Part shown: in pieces, positions 55,556 through 64,000 of the stretch | Numbering within the stretch: position 1 is the stretch's first letter | Layout: every line of letters begins with the position of its first letter | From: Zizania palustris | Taxonomy: Eukaryota > Streptophyta > Magnoliopsida > Poales > Poaceae | Direction: 5' to 3' | Assembly (NCBI GenBank): GCA_019279435.1 | Contig: JAAALK010000081.1 | Location: 24,607,903 to 24,671,902 of the forward strand | Length of the DNA stretch: 64,000 nucleotides | Made by a program: the position numbers and the translations under genes | Notes under the pieces: generated by a model | The model's database searches: none | Told to the model about the DNA's origin: nothing | Seen by the model: only the letters and a program-made list of their open reading frames with translations

Positions 55556-56723
55556 ATCTCCCCCTTGATGAGTGCATTGACAACCAAATCCAAGTTCAAG
55601 AAAATTTAAAAAAACTTTCAGCACACAAGTGACCATAAAAACTCAAAAAGAGCCAAAGCATGTCACTTGATAAAAGAATTTGTCTCCCCCTTTGTAAAAG
55701 AGTAAAAGCCCCTTCGGCAAATCTCCCTATGGATAAAAACTCCCCCTGAGTTGAGCAAATTTTTCTCCCCCTTTATGTCAAAAATCTCTCCCCCTTTAGA
55801 AATAATGCCTTCTTGCAGCAGAGAACATAGCAAAATCTCTCCCCCTTTGGCAATGCAAGCATCAAGGAGCATTCAAAAGATGCAAAGCTGCGAAATGAAT
55901 AGAATTGCAAAGACATATAATGCAAAAATATGCCAAAATTAACACAAATGATCATGTGCTCAGCTCAATTCAACAATCTGTGAAACAAGATGATGGCATG
56001 TGATTTTGTCATTTTGAAGTAAAAGCATCACCACTCAATCACAGTAGTTAGACATGAGAAGGCAAGGACTGCGCAAAGCTAACAAATTCTACCCTAGACA
56101 GACAAGTCTTGTTCAAAAGGAGCTGTGAAAGCAAACTTGATGATCAATTAATTTTGTTGTTCTTTTTCTTAATGCCAGGGGTTATTTGTTTGTCTACCTT
56201 ATACTTTCCAATCAGGCCAAGCCTAGGCATGAAAGCCATCTGAAGCTTGAGGCGGTGATTTTGGCATACACTACACTATCCCAGTTCAAACCAAAGTGCA
56301 ATGGTAAGCAGTCTAGAATAGAGTAGTGCGACAAACAAACCCTCCTGGATCTTTTCATTTAAACCAGGCAAATCATGGATTTTTGATTTTGATTCAGATG
56401 AATGAAATATTTTGATGAATATCCATGAATAAAGAACACAATTTTGCAAATTTTAGCATCCAAGGAACAGTTTCTTGCTGTCAAGTAGATAAAAGATAGC
56501 TAAAAGCAGTCCAGCCTAAACAAGCTAGATACAAGATTGTGCGGTGAGCAAGTTTTGATTTTAGAAAATAAAACATCATGCACAATCAATGTTCCAGACA
56601 TATTTCACAGAGCTGAGCTGTCATGATTTCTTTGAATTAAAAGCAGGCATAAAAATAGCAAAATATGTAAATGCAATTTCACCCATAAAGAGCATATGCA
56701 AGACAATTAAAATCAGCTCCCCC
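55556..56723 (-). other. 3' untranslated spacer of SIRE element 2 with repeated PPTs
   Basis: Seven CTCCCCC tracts on + (55557, 55683, 55740, 55766, 55788, 55838, 56719), the first next to the LTR. No ORF of note and no env-like gene. Between them the sequence is not obviously repeated. Confidence 0.8.
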
Positions 56724-58987
56724 TCACAAAATGCCATAGGGATGACAAATACCAAGTTCCCCACGCAAGTAAGCAAATCGAGAAGCATCGAGGGGTTTTG
56801 TAAAAATATCGGCAAGCTGGTGTTGGGTATCAACATATTGAAGTTCAATATCACCCTTCTCATTGTGATCTCTGAGAAAATGATACCGTACATCAATGTG
56901 TTTGGTTCTGGAATGCTGAACCGGGTTGTTTGCAATACAAATAGCACTAGTGTTATCACAGAAAAGTGGAACACTCTTATAATCTAACCCGAAATCCCGC
57001 AAAGTGGAAACCATCCACAAAATCTGAGAGCAACAGCTAGCTGCAGCAACATATTCGGCCTCGGCCGTCGATTGTGCAACACTAGACTGTTTGCGGGAAG
57101 ACCAGCAAACCAGAGACGTACCCAGAAAATGACAAGTACCAGAGGTACTCTTCCTATCAATTCTACACCCAGCAAAATCCGCATCTGAATAACCTCTAAG
57201 ACATAAAGATGAAGACGATGAATACCAAATGCCAAATTCAAGGGTGTGCTTGAGATACCTTAGAATGCGTTTAACCGCTTGGCGGTGCGAAGCTCGTGGT
57301 GAAGCCTGAAAACGAGCGCACAGACACACAGCGAAGTGTATGTCTGGCCTCGTGGCAGTCAAGTAGAGGAGGGAGCCGATCATGCTCCGGAACTCCTTCT
57401 GATCTACAGCTTCTCCATCTTCGTCAGGGTCCAATGCTACAGATGTAGCCATTGGAGTGGCGAGGGGCTTCGCATCGGACATGTCGAACTTCTTGAGCAG
57501 GTCCTTGGTGTACTTTGTCTGGTGGACAAAGGTACCTTGTTTGCTTTGCTTGATTTGCAAACCAAGGAAAAAGGTGAGTTCACCCATCATCGACATTTCA
57601 AACTCCCTGCTCATGGTATCTGCAAACTCGGCAACCAAAGCATGAGAAGAGCCACCAAAGATGATATCATCCACATAAATCTGAACTAGGAGGAAATCTT
57701 TGCCATGCTTGAGAGTAAACAAAGTTTTATCAACAGAGCCCATCAAATACCCTCGCTCAAGCAGAAAAGACTTAAGTCTATCATACCAAGCCCGAGGGGC
57801 CTGCTTGAGTCCATAAAGAGCCTTATGAAGTTTAAGGACTTTATGTGGGTACTTGGGGTTTTCAAAACCAGGGGGTTGTTTTACATAAACATCTTCACCT
57901 ATGAAGCCATTAAGAAAAGCACTTTTGACATCCATTTGATAGAGTTTGAATCCCCGGGATGTCGCAAAGGCAAGCAAAATCCTAATGGCCTCAAGGCGAG
58001 CAACAGGTGCAAAAGTTTCAGTAAAATCAATCCCTTCTAGTTGAGAAAAGCCCTGAGCTACAAGTCTAGCCTTATTTCTAACAATTGTCCCATCCTCCCC
58101 TTGTTTATTTTTGAAAATCCATTTTGTTCCAATGAAATGAACATTTGGTGGAGGATCAACTAAAGTCCAGACTTGGTTTCTTTCAAAATTCTCAAGCTCT
58201 TCATGCATGGCATTGATCCAACTAGAATCAGAAAGTGCATGACTAACATCTAAGGGCTCGAAAGAAGCAACAAAAGCAGCATTAGTGAAATGGGCATGAG
58301 AGCGAGTTACCCTTTGATCAAGCTCACCAATGATCTGCTCGGGAGGGTGCATCCTTTGGACATGATGTGGAGCCTCCCGGCGGGATGCAGTCTCCCCCTC
58401 AACTTGTGCGTTGGAGTGGTCCAAGATGACCGATGTTGAGGTAGTCGCTTCGGGACCTCGTGCCGAAGTAGTAGAAGCGGGGTCAGCTTCGGGGGTCGAT
58501 GTCGAGGGTAGTAGGGGATCATCCTCGAATTCTCCAGGATCTTCGTCTTCGAATAAGGTCTGTTCCATGTCGTGTTCATTTGCCTGTTCAAAAGCAGAAC
58601 TAACAGAGGGGGTTGATTCATCAAAAGTCACATCACATGACTCGATGACAGTGTTAGTTTCCAAGTTATAAACACGATAGGAATGACCATGAGTAGTATA
58701 ACCCAAAAAGATCCCGTCAGAAGATCGCGACTCAAATTTATCCAAGTTACCACGTTTTAGGATAAAGCAGCGACAGCCAAAAACTCGAAGATGAGTAACC
58801 TTGGGCTGTCTCCCAAAACGCAGCTCATAAGATGTCAAATTTAAAATTGAGCGCAAGAAGATTCGGTTTGAGATGTAGCAAGCAGTGTTCATGGCCTCAG
58901 CCCAGAATTTTCTAGGAGTCCTATGCTCATCAAGCATCGTCCTAGCCATCTCAACCAAAGTGCGGTTTTTCCTCTCAACAACACCGT
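56724..58987 (-). pseudogene. pol: SIRE element 2 pol: integrase end, RT, RNase H
   Basis: Open from the frameshift down to TAA-type stop at 56724, about 750 codons. It begins with the integrase glutamate motif NGVVERKNRTL, then a long variable linker with Ser/Thr/Glu-rich text, RT (WIFKNKQGEDG, ETFAPVARLEA, YQMDVKSAFLNG, GLKQAPRAWYDRL, YVDDIIFGG) and RNase H (DADFAGCRIDRKSTSG, AEAEYVAAA, HQLADIFTKPLD). All motifs look functional. It is separated from the upstream protease-integrase part only by one missing base. Confidence 0.9.
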
Positions 58988-59875
58988 TTGTTGAGGAACC
59001 CGCGGAGCAGAGAATTGATGTTCTATGCCATGCTCCATGCAAAAGTCAACAAAGAGACTATTTTTGAACTCAGTGCCATTATCGCTTCGAATGAATTTTA
59101 ATGCACCAGGGAGTTCAGTGAAAAGTCTCAAAGCCAAGCTCCGAAAGTGTGAAAACACTTCATCCTTGCTGGCAAGAAAGAAGACCCAAGAGTAGCGAGA
59201 GTAATCGTCGACTATAACAAGTACATACCACTTGCCGCCTAAAGAACTAACCCGAGAAGGACCTACAGTGTCCATATGGAGAAGTTCTCCGGGTTGTTCA
59301 GTCATCACTGTGGTGACTGGCGAATGCGAAGCAGCAATCATTTTTCCATGTCGACAAGGAGCGCAAACTAAATTCTTCTCAAACTTGAGCTTGGGCAATC
59401 CTCGGATCAAACCTAGGGCGCTCAGACGAGCGAGCAACTCAAAGCTCATATGCCCTAGTCTCCTATGCCACTTCCAAAGCTCAGAGGTCGAATGTGCAAC
59501 AAGGCAATGAGAAGAACCAGACGACTCTGAAAGATCAGCTCCAAAAACTCTCCCAACTCTAAAGATCTTACACACCACAACGCCATCAGAATTGAGCACT
59601 TGCGAAGTATCGCGATGAAATCGCACTTCGAAGCCCTCATCAAGCAACTGAGATACAGACAGCAAATTGTATCCCAGGTTCTCAACCAAAGCAACATCTT
59701 TGAGAGTGAAGTTCGTGTTAATCCTTACCACACCTTTACCTTTCACTCTACTCCTTCGATTGTTTCCGAAGGTGATATGTTCCCTTTGCTTGGTTGTTGT
59801 GAGGCTGGAGAACCAATTTGCATCTCCGGTCATGTGGCGCGAACAACCGGAGTCCATGATCCACGTGCCCTCCAA
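58988..59875 (-). pseudogene. pol: SIRE element 2 pol: protease and integrase core
   Basis: Protease WIMDSGCSRHMTGD at the start, pre-integrase ELWKWHRRLGHMSFE and CAPCRHGKM, integrase core LLHMDTVGPSR, VIVDDYSRYSWVFF, IRSDNGTEF. Same frame as gag; 15 bases and a UAG (59891-59893) separate them, so a readthrough gag-pol is plausible as known for SIRE elements. At 58987-58989 the run reads AAA on minus where four A are expected (PQQ NGVV), shifting the frame. Confidence 0.9.
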
Positions 59876-59890
59876 GCCTCGACCTGTCGC

Positions 59891-62353
59891 CTACACATGA
59901 TAAGAACGCCTCGATCGCTCAGTGCTGGGGTGAGTAAAATAATGACGAGGCATCCAGCACTGAGTGACACGAGTAGTAGGCACAGTAAAAGTAGACGGTC
60001 TACGCACATAAAAATCAGAATGATGCAAAGTGCGAGGTCTACCTATATGCAAAGAACGCAAAGCATGTCGAGGTCTCCTACTCTGACGAGGTACAAAGCT
60101 ACTCGCCCGAGGTCTACCACCATATGGAACATGGTGAACACCTCGAGGAGCAAAACCTCTCCGAGAAGCACGAGGAGCCTCGAAAATAGGACGAGAGTAA
60201 TACTCAGACTCATGCATACCTAAAGATGGGTAATGCATGTCCTGATAGCTCATCGCCTGTGCACGTCGCTCATCCTTGATGCGACGGAAACAGAAACCAA
60301 TCAAATGACCCGCCCGCTGACAATAAGAACAGTGAAACACTCTCCTGGGGGCACTCTCATGGGTCACAGGAGCAACTCTCACAGGCTCCTTGGGTTTCTT
60401 CTGTGTGGTTTTCTTGGGAGGATTTTTCTTGGTAGGAGGAGTGGTTTTCTTTGGTGGATGGGTAGGCTTTTTGGCTGATGGGGTGTCCAACAGAGCTCTC
60501 TCTTTCTCTAGGGTGGTGGGAGAGGTAAAAACAGTTTTGGGCTTCCTGTCTGAAGCTATCCTCTCAAAACCCAAACCTAGAGCTACCCCGGCTCTATCAG
60601 CACACAACTTGGTCTTGGCCAAGAGCAAATCCATCCTACCCTTCCCCTCAGTGCATTTATTCACCACAGAGAGAAGGTATTCATTTTCGGACATGAGGTT
60701 TTCAGCTCGCTCTCTGACAGTGCCTAGCTGGTCCTTAAGGGTGATGCAAGTGTCACAAACAGGTTGCACATCCTTAGAACTACCGGCCCTCTCCAATCTA
60801 GCCTCTAAATCATGAACATGCTTATCACGTAAATTAATGCTATCGCGCAATAAAGAGCAGTTCATGCACTCAATGACATCATGAGGTCTAGAATCCACCT
60901 CCAAAAGCTGCTTCTGTGCAGTCTCAAGCTCAGAAAGAGTTTGAGCATGAACAGAACGCAACTGAGCAAGCTCACCCATGACAACAGAACAAGACTCACA
61001 TTCAACATCATTAAATTTAGACTTAAGCAAGGCATATTCAGTAGACATATTTTCTAGCCTAAGTCTAAGGTCTTTTCTTTCTCTAGCGGCTTGCACAAGT
61101 AATCTATCCTGACCAAGCACTACTTCATTCAGCTCATCTAATTTAATTAGAAGCTGGTCAGATGATAGGTTTACCTCAGATGAGTCAAGCTCATCGCCGC
61201 TGTGATCGCTGTCGGCCATGAAGCAAAGGCCGGTGAAGTCACGTCCCTTCTTATCCTTCTTGTCCTCCTTCCTTGGGGACTCCTCCTCCTCAGAGCTCGA
61301 CTCCTCAGTTGAGGATGTGTCGATGTCGCTGAGAGCAGCAACAAAAGCTCTGGAAGCGGCCTTGGCTACTTTCTTAGCCATCTTGCCGCGCTTGCCCTTC
61401 ACAAAGGGCTTCCTCTCCTTTTTGTGGAATTTGGGGCGCTCACTCTCATCTCTCTTCTTGACCTTGGGGCAATTGGCCTTAATGTGAGAGGTGTCGCCAC
61501 ATTCATAGCAGCCACTAAAACCACTTCTCCTCTGATCCCGTCTCTCATGATGAAAGCGGGTGAACCTCCGGGCAATGAGAGCAAGCTCATCATCAGCTAG
61601 AGTGTCCACCTGCTCCTTTGTGACGGAGACCAGGGAGGACAGAGCAAAACCATCTGCAAGAACACAAGTGCCTGATGTGCTCGGTTCTGCAGTGGTGCCA
61701 CGGCTTGTGCTAGAAACCAATGCCAATGGCTGTGGCAAAGAGCTTCTGTGCACAGCAAGAGATGCCTTGGCAATCTCTGTGGACTTCAGCTTGCTAAAGA
61801 GTTCGTCACAGGTCAATGTGTCATAGCCTGTGGACTCCTCAATGCTGGATATCTTCACCTCCCATATGCTACGGTCAAGAGCATAGAGAAGCTTGATAGC
61901 CCTATCGTGATCACTGTAAGCAAGCGTCCCGTTGGATCGCAAGTTACTCACTATCGCGTCAAAGCGAGAAAACATGGCATCTACAGATTCACCAGGTGCC
62001 TGCACAAACAGCTGATACTGTTGATTGTAGGTGCTTTGGCGCCTGGCCTTAATCTGAGCAGAGCCCTCATGAAAGACAGTGAGTGTTGTCCAAATCTCCC
62101 TAGCAGTCCTAAGGTGCTGCACCCTATCAAACTCACTCCGACTCAACCCAATGAACAGTATGTTCCTTGCCTTCGAGTTGGCAATATACTGATCTTTCTC
62201 AGTTTGAGTGGTGCGGGTATCAGGGATGGAGTATTGTGAGTCCACAATCTCCCAAATTGCATTTCCTTGGCTTAACAAGTAAGCCTCCATGCGCACCTTC
62301 CAGTATGCAAAATCTGTCCCATCGAACAGAGGAATTTTACTACCTCTATCCAT
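59891..62353 (-). CDS. gag: SIRE element 2 gag (820 aa, open)
   Basis: Complete ORF from ATG 62353 (MDRGSKIPLFDG) to TAG 59891. Residues 1-200 are copia gag (DFAYWKVRMEAYL, TAREIWTTL, PGESVDAMFSRF). The CCHC knuckle CYECGDTSHIKANC lies near residue 281, then Lys-rich and acidic Ser/Glu tracts, then a coiled coil with CxxC pairs at about residues 452, 496 and 533. A Lys/Pro/Thr-rich segment precedes a second knuckle CSYCQRAGHLIGFC near residue 690, and the tail is Arg/Ser/His-rich. The two-knuckle architecture is the same as in element 1. It would assemble particles around the genomic RNA; nothing in it looks broken. Confidence 0.92.
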   Translation of the reverse strand: MDRGSKIPLFDGTDFAYWKVRMEAYLLSQGNAIWEIVDSQYSIPDTRTTQTEKDQYIANSKARNILFIGLSRSEFDRVQHLRTAREIWTTLTVFHEGSAQIKARRQSTYNQQYQLFVQAPGESVDAMFSRFDAIVSNLRSNGTLAYSDHDRAIKLLYALDRSIWEVKISSIEESTGYDTLTCDELFSKLKSTEIAKASLAVHRSSLPQPLALVSSTSRGTTAEPSTSGTCVLADGFALSSLVSVTKEQVDTLADDELALIARRFTRFHHERRDQRRSGFSGCYECGDTSHIKANCPKVKKRDESERPKFHKKERKPFVKGKRGKMAKKVAKAASRAFVAALSDIDTSSTEESSSEEEESPRKEDKKDKKGRDFTGLCFMADSDHSGDELDSSEVNLSSDQLLIKLDELNEVVLGQDRLLVQAARERKDLRLRLENMSTEYALLKSKFNDVECESCSVVMGELAQLRSVHAQTLSELETAQKQLLEVDSRPHDVIECMNCSLLRDSINLRDKHVHDLEARLERAGSSKDVQPVCDTCITLKDQLGTVRERAENLMSENEYLLSVVNKCTEGKGRMDLLLAKTKLCADRAGVALGLGFERIASDRKPKTVFTSPTTLEKERALLDTPSAKKPTHPPKKTTPPTKKNPPKKTTQKKPKEPVRVAPVTHESAPRRVFHCSYCQRAGHLIGFCFRRIKDERRAQAMSYQDMHYPSLGMHESEYYSRPIFEAPRASRRGFAPRGVHHVPYGGRPRASSFVPRQSRRPRHALRSLHIGRPRTLHHSDFYVRRPSTFTVPTTRVTQCWMPRHYFTHPSTERSRRSYHV

Positions 62354-62403
62354 GTCGCCAACAGATCACAAAACCGGTTAAGGTCAACTGGTGATCTTAA
62401 CCT

Positions 62404-62415
62404 GCTCTGATACCA
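62404..62415 (-). other. Primer-binding site, SIRE element 2
   Basis: gctctgatacca on + (tggtatcagagc on minus), initiator-Met PBS two bases inside the LTR edge. Confidence 0.95.
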
Positions 62416-62417
62416 AT

Positions 62418-64000
62418 TGTTGGACCGGAAACGGCGACCAGAGGGGGGGTGAATGGGAGCTTTTAAAATTTCGGGCTAAAAACTTAGCCTTCGGTTCTGA
62501 TTTGTCTTCTGCGGAACAGGCTTCGAACACAACCTTCGAAGGTCTGGTTCGGAGGTACTTCGACACCTTCGAACACAGGCTTCGGAGTGGCAAAAGTTCG
62601 AAGCCAAGAAGACTTCGCTCCACTTACAACCCTCGAAAACCTACTCTGCTAAGTCAGTGCAGGCTCCGCACCCAGGGTGCTTCGAGCAGGCTTCGCACTT
62701 CACCCTTCGCAAGAGTGGACAACCCTCTGAGGACTTCGACCAAGTACTTGGCGACAGCAACTGGTGCTGGGCTTCGTACACAAAACGGATCACGCTAAGG
62801 GCTTCGACACAAGAAGCACTACGGGAAAAGATCAGGGCTTCGCTAGTAAGCAGCGAGGTCTTGCCTCGTGTTACACAGAGCGACAGCACACTGTAAAACA
62901 CACTTCGCGATAAAAACACCCTTCGCCAAGACAGGCTTCGGTGAACTAAAACTAGCGAGGTATGCAATACGAGCTCAAGCAAAAGCACACAGAAGCAGGG
63001 CTTCGCCGCTTGAACAAGGAATACTGAAATAAATTGAACTCAGAATGAATACAGCGAGGTCTGTCTACAGGAGCTCAACAGTGAATGCTCAAAGTGTTAA
63101 ATGTTACCTACCGAGCCCCCATATTTATAGCCCACGGCTTCATCCTAAGGAAGTGACTACTTTACCCCTAGGGTTTACAACAGATTTGTCTCTACAGAAC
63201 TAAGGGGTACAAAAGGTAGTCCACCTTTATTTTGGAGGCTTCTCTGTCAGCTGCAGAGGGGACAGTGTCAGCCTTTTTCAGAACAGACAGTGTCAGCCTT
63301 TACAGAGTTGACTTCTGGAACCTCCCTTCGCACGCGAGGGGTGCGGAAGCTTCGGCGAGAAGCCTGCAGCCTGTTGGCCTTCGCTCCGCCGAAGAAGTCC
63401 TTCGATACAGTGACGGTTTTGAGCCGAAGCCGTCAAAGCCTTTGGGCCTTCGCACCACCACCTCCGGAGTGGATCACCACGGCTTCGCAGCTACTCCGAG
63501 CTCGAACACCGTCCGTCCGTGTACCGAAGCCATGCATGGCCGAAGCACCTCAAGTCAGCCTCACTCCGAAACCCAACTTCGGAGTACCACCCTTCGAAGT
63601 CTCTCCTTCGTCCAAGGCCTCCGCATGAAGCATTCCTTGAGCACTTCGTCGCAGTGTCTCACTCCGAGCACACTCCTCGACGAGCCTCACCCGGACCATG
63701 CCTTCGATGCGCCTCGACTTCTGAGACCTTCGTCGGGCAACCTTCGAGTGTCTCTCTCCGGAGCACACTTCGAACTCCTTGCCTCCGCAGAGGACTTGGT
63801 CCACCAACTCCGAAGTCACTCCATTCGGAGTACCTTCGAAGCGCCTCACCTCCGAGGACTTTGTCTCGGAGTACCTTCAGCCGGAGCCACACTCCGCACT
63901 CTCTGCCTTCACCTGGCGCGACTCGACCCGAGGACCGACCCGGACCACCTTCGCAGCCACCGTGACGGAGCTCCCCGCTCCCTTGGCATCAAACCACCCG
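62418..64000 (-). repeat. 5' LTR of SIRE element 2 (partial, cut by window edge)
   Basis: Begins TGTTGGACCGG on + and matches 53421-54558, then has 385 bp missing from the other LTR, then matches 55118-55177 up to the edge. TATA box on minus at 63122-63129. Expected full length is about 1.96 kb. Confidence 0.93.

Larger units (their letters stand above)
53421..64000 (-). mobile_element. SIRE/Maximus-type element 2, young, runs off right edge
   Basis: Minus-strand element: 5' LTR (62418 to beyond 64000), PBS, gag, pol, multi-PPT spacer, 3' LTR (53421-55555). Gag and pol are in the same frame separated by one UAG. The only coding lesion found is a single-base loss in integrase near 58988. LTRs differ by two substitutions and one G-run length change over the ~1.13 kb compared. 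Different LTR family from element 1, though the proteins are close. Confidence 0.92.

Overview
The window is plant nuclear DNA from a grass (Poaceae). The evidence is SIRE/Maximus-type Ty1-copia and Tat-type Ty3-gypsy retrotransposons, nested CACTA transposons, many Tourist/hAT-like MITEs, and a very GC-rich intronless carboxylesterase gene. I cannot assign a genus. Nearly everything is transposable-element DNA; only two stretches look like cellular genes: an intact CXE18-like carboxylesterase (40018-41079) and a small intronless type I (M-gamma-like) MADS-box-derived ORF with a degraded DNA-binding domain (16598-17248).

1-15.8 kb: a SIRE/Maximus copia element on + (LTR 115-2090, gag, pol, truncated 3' LTR 9378-9611) lies inside a minus-strand Tat gypsy element whose 5' LTR is 14487-15810. 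A second, solo copy of the copia LTR (10357-12369) has perfect CTCAT target duplications. The gypsy flank left of the first LTR is repeated left of the solo LTR, so one insertion appears to have been partly duplicated in tandem. 15.8-20.7 kb: gypsy leader fragment, MADS-like ORF, 2.3-kb hAT-like element. 20.7-29 kb: two Tat LTRs in opposite orientation meeting end to end, then a decayed minus-strand Tat element (pol, protease, Trp/Pro-repeat gag) truncated at its 5' end.

29-40 kb: AT-rich intergenic DNA with several MITEs, a 384-bp solo LTR with TSD, possible gene debris, and a gypsy LTR fragment. 40-41 kb: the carboxylesterase. 41.7-46.2 kb: its 3' flank, of which a diverged second copy lies at 50.7-52.3 kb; comparing the two dates and delimits several MITE insertions. 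Between them, 46.4-50.1 kb, one CACTA element is nested in another and each carries host-gene fragments (a Rab GTPase exon 1; a putative rhomboid-like/TMEM115 exon).

52.3-64 kb: a minus-strand LTR remnant, then a very young minus-strand SIRE element (3' LTR 53421-55555, pol, gag, 5' LTR from 62418 past the window end). Its gag is open and its pol has one single-base frameshift; its 3' LTR has been patched by the 3' end of a gypsy element.

The copia and gypsy proteins would work together as capsid (gag), protease, integrase and reverse transcriptase/RNase H, but no element here is fully intact. All statements are from reading the sequence; no database search was possible.
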